Origin: Streptomyces sp. S4.7
GTDB lineage: Bacteria > Actinomycetota > Actinomycetes > Streptomycetales > Streptomycetaceae
Direction: 5' to 3'
Length of the DNA: 64,000 nt
Assembly (NCBI RefSeq): GCF_010384365.1
Contig: NZ_CP048397.1
Location: 5,084,001 to 5,148,000 of the forward strand
The position numbers and the translations under genes were made by a program. This document shows, one piece after another, positions 8,484 to 16,623 of this stretch (the first letter of the stretch is position 1; each line of letters opens with the position of its first letter). A model generated the notes under the pieces. That model saw only the letters and a list, made by a program, of their open reading frames with translations. It was not told where the DNA came from and did no database searches.

Positions 8484-9575
8484 ATGCCACGCCGCACCGC
8501 GACGATGCTCGCTTCCACTCTCGTCCTCATCGCGCTGCTCTGTGCGGGAGTGTTCATCCCCGTTCCGTACGCGGAGATGAGTCCCGGTCCCACGGTGAAC
8601 ACACTCGGCGACGCGAATGGCGAACCGGTGCTCCACATCGAGGGTCGCAAGACCTATCCCACGACGGGTCATCTCAATATGACGACCGTCAGGGTCACCG
8701 GCGCGGATTACAAGATGAATGTGGTCGAGGCGGTCTACGGCTGGCTGTCGCACGACAACATCGTGGTGCCGCACAACACGCTCTATCCGGACGGCAAGAC
8801 GGAGGAGCAGTCGACGCAGGAGAACGCCGAGGAGTTCAGCCAGTCGCAGGAGAGCGCGAAGGTCGCGGCCCTGAAGGAGGAGAACATCCCCGTCACGTCG
8901 CGGGTCGTCGTCGCGGCGGTCGTCAAGGACAGCCCCTCCGAAGGGGCTCTGCACGCCGGTGACGTGATCAAGGCGGTGGACGGCGAGACCGTCGAGGCGC
9001 CGCCGGACGTCGCCGAGATCGTCACCAAGCACAAGCCGGGTGAGGACGTCGTCTTCACGATCGTCCCGGCGAAGGTGGCCGAGAAGGCCGAGAAGGCCGG
9101 CAAGGAGCCCGAGGGCAGCGAGAACGTGACGGTCAGGACGGTGAAGTCGGACGAGGGCGACGACCGGGCCATCGTCGGGATCCAGGCCGGGACGGACCAC
9201 ACGTTCCCGTTCGAGATCGACATCAAGCTGGCCGATGTGGGCGGCCCGAGCGCGGGACTGATGTTCGCGCTCGGGATCGTGGACAAGATCACGCCGGGCG
9301 ATCTGACGGGCGGCAAGTTCGTCGCGGGTACCGGCACGATCGACGACAACGGGAAGGTCGGCCCGATCGGAGGGATCGGGATGAAGCTGGTCGGTGCGCG
9401 GGACGCGGGTGCGCGGTACTTCCTGACGCCGGACGAGAACTGTGCGGCGGCGGCCTCGGACATCCCGGACGGTTTGACGCTGGTGCGGGTGAAGAACATC
9501 AAGGACGCGACGGCGTCTCTGGAGAAGATCAAGGGCGGGGACACGGGGGATCTGCCGAGCTGCTCGACGCGCTGA
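8484..9575 (+). CDS. Membrane-anchored PDZ/Lon-type serine protease (YlbL family)
   Basis: 363 aa. Order: N-terminal membrane anchor (residues 8-25), PDZ domain (about 135-200), S16 Lon-like proteolytic domain (about 235-350). The catalytic dyad is visible as Ser256 in DVGGPSAGLM and Lys301 in GGIGMKLVGA. YlbL-like proteins are extracytoplasmic-facing serine proteases implicated in cell-envelope and division control in Gram-positives. Convergent with the PPA1309 gene, with a strong hairpin between them. Confidence 0.92.
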   Translation: MPRRTATMLASTLVLIALLCAGVFIPVPYAEMSPGPTVNTLGDANGEPVLHIEGRKTYPTTGHLNMTTVRVTGADYKMNVVEAVYGWLSHDNIVVPHNTLYPDGKTEEQSTQENAEEFSQSQESAKVAALKEENIPVTSRVVVAAVVKDSPSEGALHAGDVIKAVDGETVEAPPDVAEIVTKHKPGEDVVFTIVPAKVAEKAEKAGKEPEGSENVTVRTVKSDEGDDRAIVGIQAGTDHTFPFEIDIKLADVGGPSAGLMFALGIVDKITPGDLTGGKFVAGTGTIDDNGKVGPIGGIGMKLVGARDAGARYFLTPDENCAAAASDIPDGLTLVRVKNIKDATASLEKIKGGDTGDLPSCSTR

Positions 9576-9636
9576 TCGTCGCGGGTCGCCTGGTGGGCGG
9601 GTCCTGTCCTCGATCGCCGGACGGGCTGAAACGGTT

Positions 9637-9652
9637 CCGCCCGTGCGGGCGG
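9637..9652 (+). terminator. Short GC hairpin after the YlbL-type gene
   Basis: CCGCCCG-TG-CGGGCGG, a 7-bp perfect stem about 60 bp after the stop. It is flanked by two partial copies of GTCCTCGATCGCCGG (9604 and 9656), the left arm of a palindromic intergenic sequence common in Streptomyces; the matching right arms are missing here. Confidence 0.5.
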
Positions 9653-9748
9653 GGTGTCCTCGATCGCCGGGCCGGTTTGATGTGCCTGCCGGGCGGGATG
9701 CGTGGTGCGGGCGGGGTCGAAGTGGGCGCCGGGGGGCTGGTCGTGGGT

Positions 9749-9780
9749 GCCGGACGGGCCCCCGGCGGGGCCCGTCCGGC
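9749..9780. terminator. Bidirectional terminator hairpin
   Basis: Perfect 14-bp stem (GCCGGACGGGCCCC and its complement) around a CGGC loop, 10 bp before the stop of the convergent PPA1309 gene. Confidence 0.75.
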
Positions 9781-9789
9781 AAGAAGCTC

Positions 9790-10386
9790 CTAGGCCTCGA
9801 ACGTCGCCGACAGGGCCTCCGCGAGGCCCGGTACCAGCCCCGCGCCCGTCAGGACCTGGGTCGGTGAGTCCTTCTCGCGCAGCCGCAGCGCCGAGTCCCG
9901 TGTCCCGTCACGCAGGACGGCGACCGTCATCCGTACCTCCTGACGGTCCGGGTGCGCGGCGACCCAGTCCACGAGCGCGGACTCGTCGAGGTCTTCGGGC
10001 ACCGACGCCTCGGCGGACGGCGGCAGCATCAGACGCTCCACCGTGATCGCGCAGCCCGCCACCGCGCCCGGCCAGGCGATCGTGGCGAGGAACTCGTCGA
10101 GCGGCGTGCCCGCCGGGATCTCGTCCTGCTCGACGGGCGTGAGCGGGGCGGGTGTCGAGCCGTCGTCGAGGCCGAGCTGGGTGGCCAGCTCCGGCTCGTC
10201 GGACCGCAGCCGGGCCGTGTCGACGAGCGCGAACAGTCTGGCCGGCTGGTCCCAGCCCAGGCCGGAGGCGTATTCGTCGATCTCCAGCACCGCCCGGGTG
10301 ATGGGGGTCGAGGCGACCGGACCCGATGCCGAGGACGGCTGATCGGACGAGGAGGCCGAGGAAGAGGAGGAGGAAAGGTTGGACAT
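9790..10386 (-). CDS. PPA1309-family conserved actinobacterial protein
   Basis: 198 aa from ATG 10386 (MSNLSSSSSSASSSDQ); a long open frame extends upstream antisense to the UPF0182 gene and is a shadow. A Ser-rich N-terminus precedes a conserved soluble domain (ITRAVLEIDEYASGLGWDQP; DESALVDWVAAHPDR). I recognise the actinobacterial PPA1309 family, which in other Streptomyces also sits next to the divergent UPF0182 gene and the Lon/PDZ gene. No function is known. Confidence 0.85.
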   Translation of the reverse strand: MSNLSSSSSSASSSDQPSSASGPVASTPITRAVLEIDEYASGLGWDQPARLFALVDTARLRSDEPELATQLGLDDGSTPAPLTPVEQDEIPAGTPLDEFLATIAWPGAVAGCAITVERLMLPPSAEASVPEDLDESALVDWVAAHPDRQEVRMTVAVLRDGTRDSALRLREKDSPTQVLTGAGLVPGLAEALSATFEA

Positions 10387-10533
10387 GGCCAACATCCTGC
10401 CTCCTTCGGACCCCCGTGCGGGAACTAGGTAAAGCCTCAGTAAGTTGCATGGGTGGGCCCTACGATCGCTTGGGCCCGCTGACAGACGCTGATTCAGCTG
10501 CTTCACACGACCGCGAACTTCGAGGTGCGCACG

Positions 10534-13467
10534 TTGGCTTTCCAGATGCCGGACCGCGGCGGAGGCCCGACCGGGCCACGGATCAGAGTGGGCCGGCCGT
10601 CCAGACGTGCCCGGACCCTGCTCATGACACTGGGCATCCTGGCCGTCCTGGCCATGCTGTTCGTCATGTTCGCGGGGTTCTGGACCGACTGGCTCTGGTA
10701 TCGCTCGGTGAAATACTCGTCCGTTTTCACCACCACCCTCTGGACCAAGATCGGCCTGTTCGCGGTCTTCGGTCTGCTGATGGCGGCAGCCGTCGGCGTC
10801 AACATCTGGCTGGCGCACCGGTTGCGTCCGCCGCTCAGCGCGATGTCGCTGGAGCAGCAGAGCCTCGACCGGTACCGCATGGGCATCGCCCCGTACAAGA
10901 AGTGGGTGCTGCTCGGGATCACCGCCCTGGTCGGGCTGATCGCCGGAGCGTCCGCGGCCGGTCAGTGGCGCACCTGGCTGATGTGGATCAACGGGGTGCC
11001 CTTCGGACAGAAGGACCCGCAGTTCAACCTGGACGTGAGCTTCTACGCGTTCGATCTGCCCTGGTACCGCTTCATGCTCGGCTTCGGCTTCGCCGCCGTC
11101 GTGCTGGCGCTGATCGCCGCCGCGCTGACGCATTATCTGTACGGAGGGCTGCGCGTCACGAGCCCCGGCGCGCGTGCGACGGGCGCGGCCACCGGCCATC
11201 TCTCGGTGCTGCTCGGTGTGTTCGTCTCGCTCAAGGCCGTGGCGTACTGGCTCGACCGGTACGGGCTCGCGGTCAAGTCGAGTGACTTCAAGGCCACCGG
11301 CAACTGGACGGGTCTGCGGTACGTCGACGCCAACGCCTACCTCCCGGCGAAGACGATCCTGTTCTGCATCGCCGCCATCTGCGCCGTGCTGTTCTTCGCG
11401 ACGCTCTGGCGCCGCACCTGGCAGCTGCCGGTGATCGGCTTCGGTCTGATGGTCCTGTCCGCCATCCTCATCGGCGGCCTGTACCCGGCGATCGTGCAGA
11501 AGTTCCAGGTCCAGCCGAACGAGCAGGCCAAGGAAGCCCCGTACATCGAGAAGAACATCGATGCCACGCGCTCCGCGTACGGCATCGACGACGCCGATGT
11601 GACGGACTACTCGGGCAAGGGCGACCCCGACAAGAAGGCCGAGCAGCGCAAGGCGGCCGACTCCGCCGCCAGCTACCGGCTCGTCGACCCCAACGTGGTC
11701 TCGCCCGCCTTCCAGCAGCTCCAGCAGGAACGCAAGTACTACCAGTTCCCGGACACGCTGGACGTCGACCGCTACCTCGGCCCGGACAAGAAGCCGCAGG
11801 ACACGGTCATCGGTCTGCGCGAGCTGAACATCACCGGTATCCCCAAGCGCAACTGGATCAACGACCACTTCACCTACACCCATGGGTACGGAGCGATCGC
11901 GTCCAAGGGCACCGGGACGGTCACCGAGGAGAGTGACGGCACGATCGGCGCGCCCGACTTCACGGAGTCCGGTCTGCCGACCACCGGTCAGCTCGGCAAG
12001 TACGAGCAGCGGATCTACTACGGCGAGAAGACCCAGCAGTACTCGATCGTGGGCGGCCCGCAGAAGGAGCTCGACTACGAGAAGAACGGTGAGCGGACCA
12101 CCAGCTACAAGGGCAAGAGCGGTGTCGACCTCTCCAGCCCGGTGAACCGCGCGGCCTACGCCGTGGCGTTCAGCGAGCCGCAGATGCTCTACTCGGGCGC
12201 CATCGGCGAGGGTTCGCGGATCCTGTACAACCGCACGCCCAAGGAGCGCGTCGAGGCGGTCGCACCGTGGCTGACCATCGACGGCGACGCCTACCCGGCC
12301 GTGGTCGACGGCAGGATCCAGTGGATCGTCGACGCCTACACCACGACGAACGGCTATCCGTACGCCTCGCGTACGACGCTCGGTGACACCACGGCCGACT
12401 CGCTGACCAACAACCAGCGCGCGGTCGTCGCGCAGCAGAACCAGGTCAACTACATCCGCAACTCGGTGAAGGCCACCGTCGACGCGTACGACGGCTCGGT
12501 CAGCCTCTACCAGTGGGACACCGAGGACCCGGTCCTCAAGACCTGGATGAAGGCCTTCCCGAACACGGTGAAGCCGAAGGCGGACATCAAGCCGGAGCTG
12601 CTGGCCCACCTGCGGTATCCGCAGGACATGTTCAAGGTCCAGCGCGAGCTGCTCACCCGCTACCACGTCACGGACGCCGCCCAGTTCTACAGCGGCTCCG
12701 ACGCGTGGCAGGTGCCCGACGACCCGACGAACAAGGACAACAGCGCTGTCCCGCCGTACTACCTGAGTCTGAAGATGCCGGGACAGACGTCCCAGAAGTT
12801 CTCGCTGACGACGACCTTCACACCCAACGGACGTCCCAACCTGGGGGCGTTCATGGCGGTCGACGCCGATGCCAACAGTGACGACTACGGCACGATCAGG
12901 GTCCTGAGAGTGACCTCCACGGTCCAGGGACCACAACAGGTGCAGAGCGAGTTGAACGGCGTACCCGAAGTCGCCGAGTTCGTGAGGAACCTGAGAGGCA
13001 CCGACTCGGACATCGAGTACGGCAATCTCCTGACCGTGCCGCTCGACGAGGGCTTCCTCTACATCGAGCCGGTGTACGCCCGGGGCGGCAGCGCGAACTA
13101 TCCGCTGCTGAAGAAGGTGGCCGTCTCCTACGGAGGCAAGCCGGTCTTCAAGGACAGCCTGTCCGAGGCGCTGAACGCGGTGTTCGGTGTCGACGGCGAG
13201 GAGCCACCGCCGGAGACGACGCCGCCACCGGGCGACGGTGACACCACGACGCCGCCCGCCACCGGTGACGCCGCGCTCAAGGACGCCATCGCCGACGCCC
13301 AGAAGGCGTACACGGACGGTGAGGCGGCTCTGGCGGAGCAGGACTGGGAGGCGTACGGAAAGGCCCAGGAGGCCCTTCAGGACGCCCTGGCGCGCGCTGC
13401 CGAGGCGGAGAAGGCCGCCGAGACGCCGGCCAAGCCACCGGCTGGCGGGAGCGACGACAAGAGCTGA
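10534..13467 (+). CDS. UPF0182 family large membrane protein
   Basis: 977 aa. The chosen start is TTG 10534 (MAFQMPDRGGGPTG) because CGAGG lies 8 bp upstream; GTG 10525 is the alternative. About seven transmembrane helices occupy the first third (from LMTLGILAVLAMLFVMFAGF on), followed by a large extracytoplasmic region and a Pro/Thr-rich acidic linker with an Ala/Glu-rich helical tail. UPF0182 proteins are conserved in actinobacteria and cyanobacteria with no established function. Followed by a tRNA gene. Confidence 0.92.
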   Translation: MAFQMPDRGGGPTGPRIRVGRPSRRARTLLMTLGILAVLAMLFVMFAGFWTDWLWYRSVKYSSVFTTTLWTKIGLFAVFGLLMAAAVGVNIWLAHRLRPPLSAMSLEQQSLDRYRMGIAPYKKWVLLGITALVGLIAGASAAGQWRTWLMWINGVPFGQKDPQFNLDVSFYAFDLPWYRFMLGFGFAAVVLALIAAALTHYLYGGLRVTSPGARATGAATGHLSVLLGVFVSLKAVAYWLDRYGLAVKSSDFKATGNWTGLRYVDANAYLPAKTILFCIAAICAVLFFATLWRRTWQLPVIGFGLMVLSAILIGGLYPAIVQKFQVQPNEQAKEAPYIEKNIDATRSAYGIDDADVTDYSGKGDPDKKAEQRKAADSAASYRLVDPNVVSPAFQQLQQERKYYQFPDTLDVDRYLGPDKKPQDTVIGLRELNITGIPKRNWINDHFTYTHGYGAIASKGTGTVTEESDGTIGAPDFTESGLPTTGQLGKYEQRIYYGEKTQQYSIVGGPQKELDYEKNGERTTSYKGKSGVDLSSPVNRAAYAVAFSEPQMLYSGAIGEGSRILYNRTPKERVEAVAPWLTIDGDAYPAVVDGRIQWIVDAYTTTNGYPYASRTTLGDTTADSLTNNQRAVVAQQNQVNYIRNSVKATVDAYDGSVSLYQWDTEDPVLKTWMKAFPNTVKPKADIKPELLAHLRYPQDMFKVQRELLTRYHVTDAAQFYSGSDAWQVPDDPTNKDNSAVPPYYLSLKMPGQTSQKFSLTTTFTPNGRPNLGAFMAVDADANSDDYGTIRVLRVTSTVQGPQQVQSELNGVPEVAEFVRNLRGTDSDIEYGNLLTVPLDEGFLYIEPVYARGGSANYPLLKKVAVSYGGKPVFKDSLSEALNAVFGVDGEEPPPETTPPPGDGDTTTPPATGDAALKDAIADAQKAYTDGEAALAEQDWEAYGKAQEALQDALARAAEAEKAAETPAKPPAGGSDDKS

Positions 13468-13510
13468 TCAGCGGTCACCCCGCGTCGTGGTACGGTTTGG
13501 AACACAACGA

Positions 13511-13584
13511 CGCGGGGTGGAGCAGCTCGGTAGCTCGCTGGGCTCATAACCCAGAGGTCGCAGGTTCAAATCCTGTCCCCGCTA
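13511..13584 (+). tRNA. Initiator tRNA-fMet (CAT), copy 1
   Basis: 74 bp. Anticodon CAT; the anticodon stem has three consecutive G-C pairs (CTGGG/CCCAG), and base 1 (C) faces T at position 72 so the first acceptor pair cannot form. Both are initiator hallmarks. The 3' CCA is not encoded. Identical to the copy at 15896-15969. Confidence 0.97.
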
Positions 13585-13594
13585 CTTCTCAGTC

Positions 13595-13627
13595 AAAGGC
13601 CCGGATCCGACAAGGATCCGGGCCTTT
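13595..13627 (+). terminator. tRNA terminator hairpin
   Basis: AAAGGCCCGGATCC and its complement (14-bp perfect stem, 5-nt loop), immediately after tRNA-fMet copy 1. Closely similar to the hairpin after copy 2. Confidence 0.85.
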
Positions 13628-13821
13628 GCTGCGCGTTGCGATGTCTTCGTACCTGTTCGTGGCCGGTCCGTGACCGTGTGTTCGGTGAAGTGGGCGGTGG
13701 GAGTGGCGAGTTGACCGGAGTGGAGTTTGAGTTGTCTCTCTGTGGGCATGTCGACAAAACGCTGAAGTGACCTTGCTGGCCGCGATATACCAGGCGTACG
13801 CGGGTAACAGGTGGTGCAACG

Positions 13822-15804
13822 ATGGACTTTATGGGGGACAGGGCAACTCTGTTGGAGACAGGGCGGTTTGTGCCGCGACAGGTGGATGATCCCGCCGACG
13901 TCGAGAACTCCAGGGGCGCGGCCGGCGCCACGGCCGCCGGTGGGCCCACGGAGAGCGCCGACGCCGAGACGGAGGCGCGCCACCGGCGTGCCGCCGACAC
14001 GGGTGACGTCGCGTCGATGAGTGTGCTCGGCGCGCTGCTGCTGCGCCGCGGCGATCTCGACGCCGCCGAGAAGTACCTGCGCGCGGCCACCGCCGCGGGC
14101 GACCGCGCCGCCGCCAACAACCTGGGAGTCCTCCTCCACCAGCGCGGTTACACCGAGGAGGCGTCGGGCTGGTGGCGGGTCGCCGCCGTCGCCGGATCGG
14201 CCGCCGCGGCGCACGCGCTCGGCCGGCACTACCGCGAGCAGGGCGACGAGCCCGCCGCCGAGTACTGGCTGCGGCTGTCCGCCGAGCAGGGGCACGCGCT
14301 GGGCGCGTACGCCCTCGCCGATCTGCTGGAGCACCGCAGCGACGTCGGTTCGGAGCGCTGGCTGCGGGCCGCCGCCGAGCAGGGGCACCGGGAGGCCTCG
14401 TACCGCCTCGCGCGCGGCCTGGAGCGACGGGCGCGCCAGGCCGCGCGTACCGGCAACGCCGTCCGCGCGGTCATCACGGGCAAACGGGACGGCGCCCGCG
14501 GCAGTTCGGCCTCGGACGTCCGTGAGAGCGTCCCCCGGACGCCCGTCGGTGTCGACGGCGCGGGCCCCGGGGCCGCGGCCGACGCCGGGCAGTCGCTCCT
14601 CGCCGAGGCCGCCCAGTGGTACCGGCAGGCGGCGGCCCGCGGGCACCGCCGCGCCGCGCTGCACCTCGGCGCGATCCTGGAGAGCGGCGGTGAGCTGAAG
14701 GAGGCCGGGCGCTGGTATCTGTCGTCCGCCGAGGGCGGCGAGGCGCGGGCCGCCTGCGCCCTCGGCTTCCTGCTGCGTGACGCGGGCGACGAGGAGAGCG
14801 CGGCCGTCTGGTGGCTGCGGGCCGCGCAGGACGGCGACGGCAACGCCGCAAACGCCCTCGGCGCGCTCCACGCCGCGCGCGGTGAACAGCAGACCGCCGA
14901 GCGCTGGTACCGCGCCGCGATGGACGCGGGCGACGTCAACGGGGCGTACAACCTCGGGCTGCTCTGCGCCGCCCAGGACCGTACGGCGCAGGCCGAGCAG
15001 TGGTACCGGCGGGCCGCGTACGCGGGCCACCGCGAGGCTGCCAACGCGCTGGCCGTACTGCTCCTCCAGGCCGGTGACCCGACAGGAGCCGAGCCGTGGT
15101 TCTCCAAGGCGGCCGAGGCGGGCAGTGTCGACGCCGCGTTCAACCTCGGCATCCTCCACGCGGGCCGTGACGACGACCGTACGGCCCTGGTCTGGTACGA
15201 GCGGGCCGCGGCGGCCGGGCACACCGAGGCGGCCCTCCAGGTCGGCATCGCGTGCCTCAGGGACGGCGACGAGCAGGCGGCGGAGCGGCATCTGCGGTGC
15301 GCGGCCGGTGGCGGCAGCACGGAGGCGGCCTTCCGGCTGGCGACGGTGCTGGACGCGCGGCGGCCACCGCCGGGCGCGCCCGCGCTCGGCGAGACGCAGC
15401 CGGAGAAGAGCGAGTGCGAGCAGTGGTACGAGCGGGCGGCCGAGCACGGTCACCGGCGTGCCCAGGTGCGGGTCGGGATGCTGGCCGCCGGGCGCGGCGA
15501 CATGACGGACGCGGCGCGCTGGTACCGGGAGGCGGCGGAGGCGGGCAGCCGCAACGGCGCCTTCAACCTGGGGCTGTTGCTGGCCCGCGAGGGCAGCGAG
15601 CGGGAGGCGGCGCTGTGGTGGTCGCGCGCGGCGCAGGCCGGCCACGGGCGCGCGGCGCTGCGGCTCGCGCTGCTCGCGGCCCGGCGAGGGGAGCTGGCCG
15701 AGGGGCAGCGCTGGTGCGCCCGCGCCGTGGAGTTGGGGCCGTCCGAGGTGACGGAGCGGGCCGCGCGGCTGCGCGAGGCGCTGCAGCAGGAGCTGACCGC
15801 GTGA
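13822..15804 (+). CDS. SEL1/TPR-repeat protein
   Basis: 660 aa of alpha-helical repeats, about 36 residues each, with the Sel1 pattern AxxWYRxAAxxGxxxAxxxLG (for example AAQWYRQAAARGHRRAALHL and AERWYRAAMDAGDVNGAYNL). No signal peptide or catalytic motif. Sel1-type solenoids are protein-protein scaffolds; the partner is unknown. ATG 13822 is chosen because AGGTGG lies 7 bp upstream; ATG 13831 is possible. The gene sits precisely between two identical initiator-tRNA genes. Confidence 0.92.
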   Translation: MDFMGDRATLLETGRFVPRQVDDPADVENSRGAAGATAAGGPTESADAETEARHRRAADTGDVASMSVLGALLLRRGDLDAAEKYLRAATAAGDRAAANNLGVLLHQRGYTEEASGWWRVAAVAGSAAAAHALGRHYREQGDEPAAEYWLRLSAEQGHALGAYALADLLEHRSDVGSERWLRAAAEQGHREASYRLARGLERRARQAARTGNAVRAVITGKRDGARGSSASDVRESVPRTPVGVDGAGPGAAADAGQSLLAEAAQWYRQAAARGHRRAALHLGAILESGGELKEAGRWYLSSAEGGEARAACALGFLLRDAGDEESAAVWWLRAAQDGDGNAANALGALHAARGEQQTAERWYRAAMDAGDVNGAYNLGLLCAAQDRTAQAEQWYRRAAYAGHREAANALAVLLLQAGDPTGAEPWFSKAAEAGSVDAAFNLGILHAGRDDDRTALVWYERAAAAGHTEAALQVGIACLRDGDEQAAERHLRCAAGGGSTEAAFRLATVLDARRPPPGAPALGETQPEKSECEQWYERAAEHGHRRAQVRVGMLAAGRGDMTDAARWYREAAEAGSRNGAFNLGLLLAREGSEREAALWWSRAAQAGHGRAALRLALLAARRGELAEGQRWCARAVELGPSEVTERAARLREALQQELTA

Positions 15805-15895
15805 GCGGCGGTCGCCGTCGGGCGACCGCCGTCTTTCCGCCGCCGGAAGGGAATTTGCGCTGGTCGACGGGGTGACGTAATGTCGTGTTCACCGA

Positions 15896-15969
15896 CGCGG
15901 GGTGGAGCAGCTCGGTAGCTCGCTGGGCTCATAACCCAGAGGTCGCAGGTTCAAATCCTGTCCCCGCTA
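15896..15969 (+). tRNA. Initiator tRNA-fMet (CAT), copy 2
   Basis: Identical over all 74 bp to copy 1, including the C1:T72 mismatch and the three-GC anticodon stem; no encoded CCA. Preceded by a different but AT-richer promoter-like stretch and followed by a similar terminator. Confidence 0.97.
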
Positions 15970-15979
15970 CTGAAGAAGG

Positions 15980-16017
15980 ACGAAGGCCCGGATCCGATAC
16001 AGGATCCGGGCCTTCGT
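15980..16017 (+). terminator. tRNA terminator hairpin
   Basis: ACGAAGGCCCGGATCC and its complement (16-bp perfect stem, 6-nt loop). Shares the GGCCCGGATCC arm with the terminator of copy 1. Confidence 0.85.
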
Positions 16018-16064
16018 CGTGTGCCGATGAGGCGCTCGGACCCGGGGACGGGTCCCCAACGGGC

Positions 16065-16481
16065 TCAGGCCCGCGCGCAGTTGGGGCAGGTGCCCCGGTA
16101 GGTCACTTCCACGTCCGAGATCGCGAAACCGAAGCGCTCCGTCGTGGGGAGGTCGGCCAGCGGGTCACCCAACGGGTGCACGTCGCGGATCGTGCCGCAC
16201 TGCGCGCAGACCAGGTGGTGGTGGGGCCGGTGGGCGTTCGGGTCGTACCGCTTGGCGCGGCGGTCCGTGGAGACCTCGATGACCTCTCCGAGCGTCACCA
16301 TCTCACCCAGGGTGTTGTACACGGTCGCCCTGGAGATCTCGGGCAGCCGTGCGACGGCCCGCGCGTGGACCTCGTCCGCCGTGAGGTGTACGTGGTCCCC
16401 GTCGAGGACCTCGGCCACCACGCGGCGCTGGGCGGTCATCCGCCAGCCGCGTTCGCGAAGTCGTTCCAACAGGTCACTCAT
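16065..16481 (-). CDS. catR: Fur-family repressor, CatR/PerR-like
   Basis: 138 aa. Winged helix with LPEISRATVYNTL as recognition helix, His-rich metal site HRPHHHLVCAQCG, and paired cysteines C92/C95 and C132/C135 for the structural zinc. In S. coelicolor CatR is a peroxide-sensing Fur homologue that represses its own gene and the divergent catalase gene. The same divergent arrangement is present here (143 bp to katA), with a palindrome at 16545-16559. Fur-family certain; the CatR assignment rests on context. Confidence 0.9.
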   Translation of the reverse strand: MSDLLERLRERGWRMTAQRRVVAEVLDGDHVHLTADEVHARAVARLPEISRATVYNTLGEMVTLGEVIEVSTDRRAKRYDPNAHRPHHHLVCAQCGTIRDVHPLGDPLADLPTTERFGFAISDVEVTYRGTCPNCARA

Positions 16482-16542
16482 GAGGATCAGCTTAACAGTG
16501 AAGCCGCCCAGATCGTGAACGAGTGTGGAGTTGGACCCCTGC

Positions 16543-16570
16543 TTGACTTAGACAAAGTCCATTGTAGGAT
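16543..16570 (+). promoter_or_regulatory. katA promoter with candidate CatR operator
   Basis: TTGACT (16543-16548) and TAGGAT (16565-16570) are spaced by 16 bp, a good vegetative promoter reading towards katA. Within it lies the inverted repeat GACTTAGACAAAGTC (16545-16559), placed so that a bound Fur-type repressor would cover the -35 region and spacer. Confidence 0.7.
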
Positions 16571-16623
16571 CGTGGCAGGCAACCGCCGAGGGACAGGTTC
16601 AGCAGGATGACCGGGAGGCGCAC

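Noticed and set aside
14021..15505. Regular repeats in the SEL1 gene considered as a CRISPR array
   Set aside because: Units are imperfect, in frame, about 108 bp long, and encode Sel1 helices; there are no unique spacers and no cas genes.
13582..15645. 687-codon ORF antisense to the SEL1 gene and into the tRNA terminator
   Set aside because: Runs through a tRNA terminator and mirrors the repeat gene; no independent support.
16545..16559. katA palindrome considered as a DasR site
   Set aside because: GACTTAGACAAAGTC lacks the GGTCT/AGACC arms of dre; it fits a Fur-type operator between catR and katA better.
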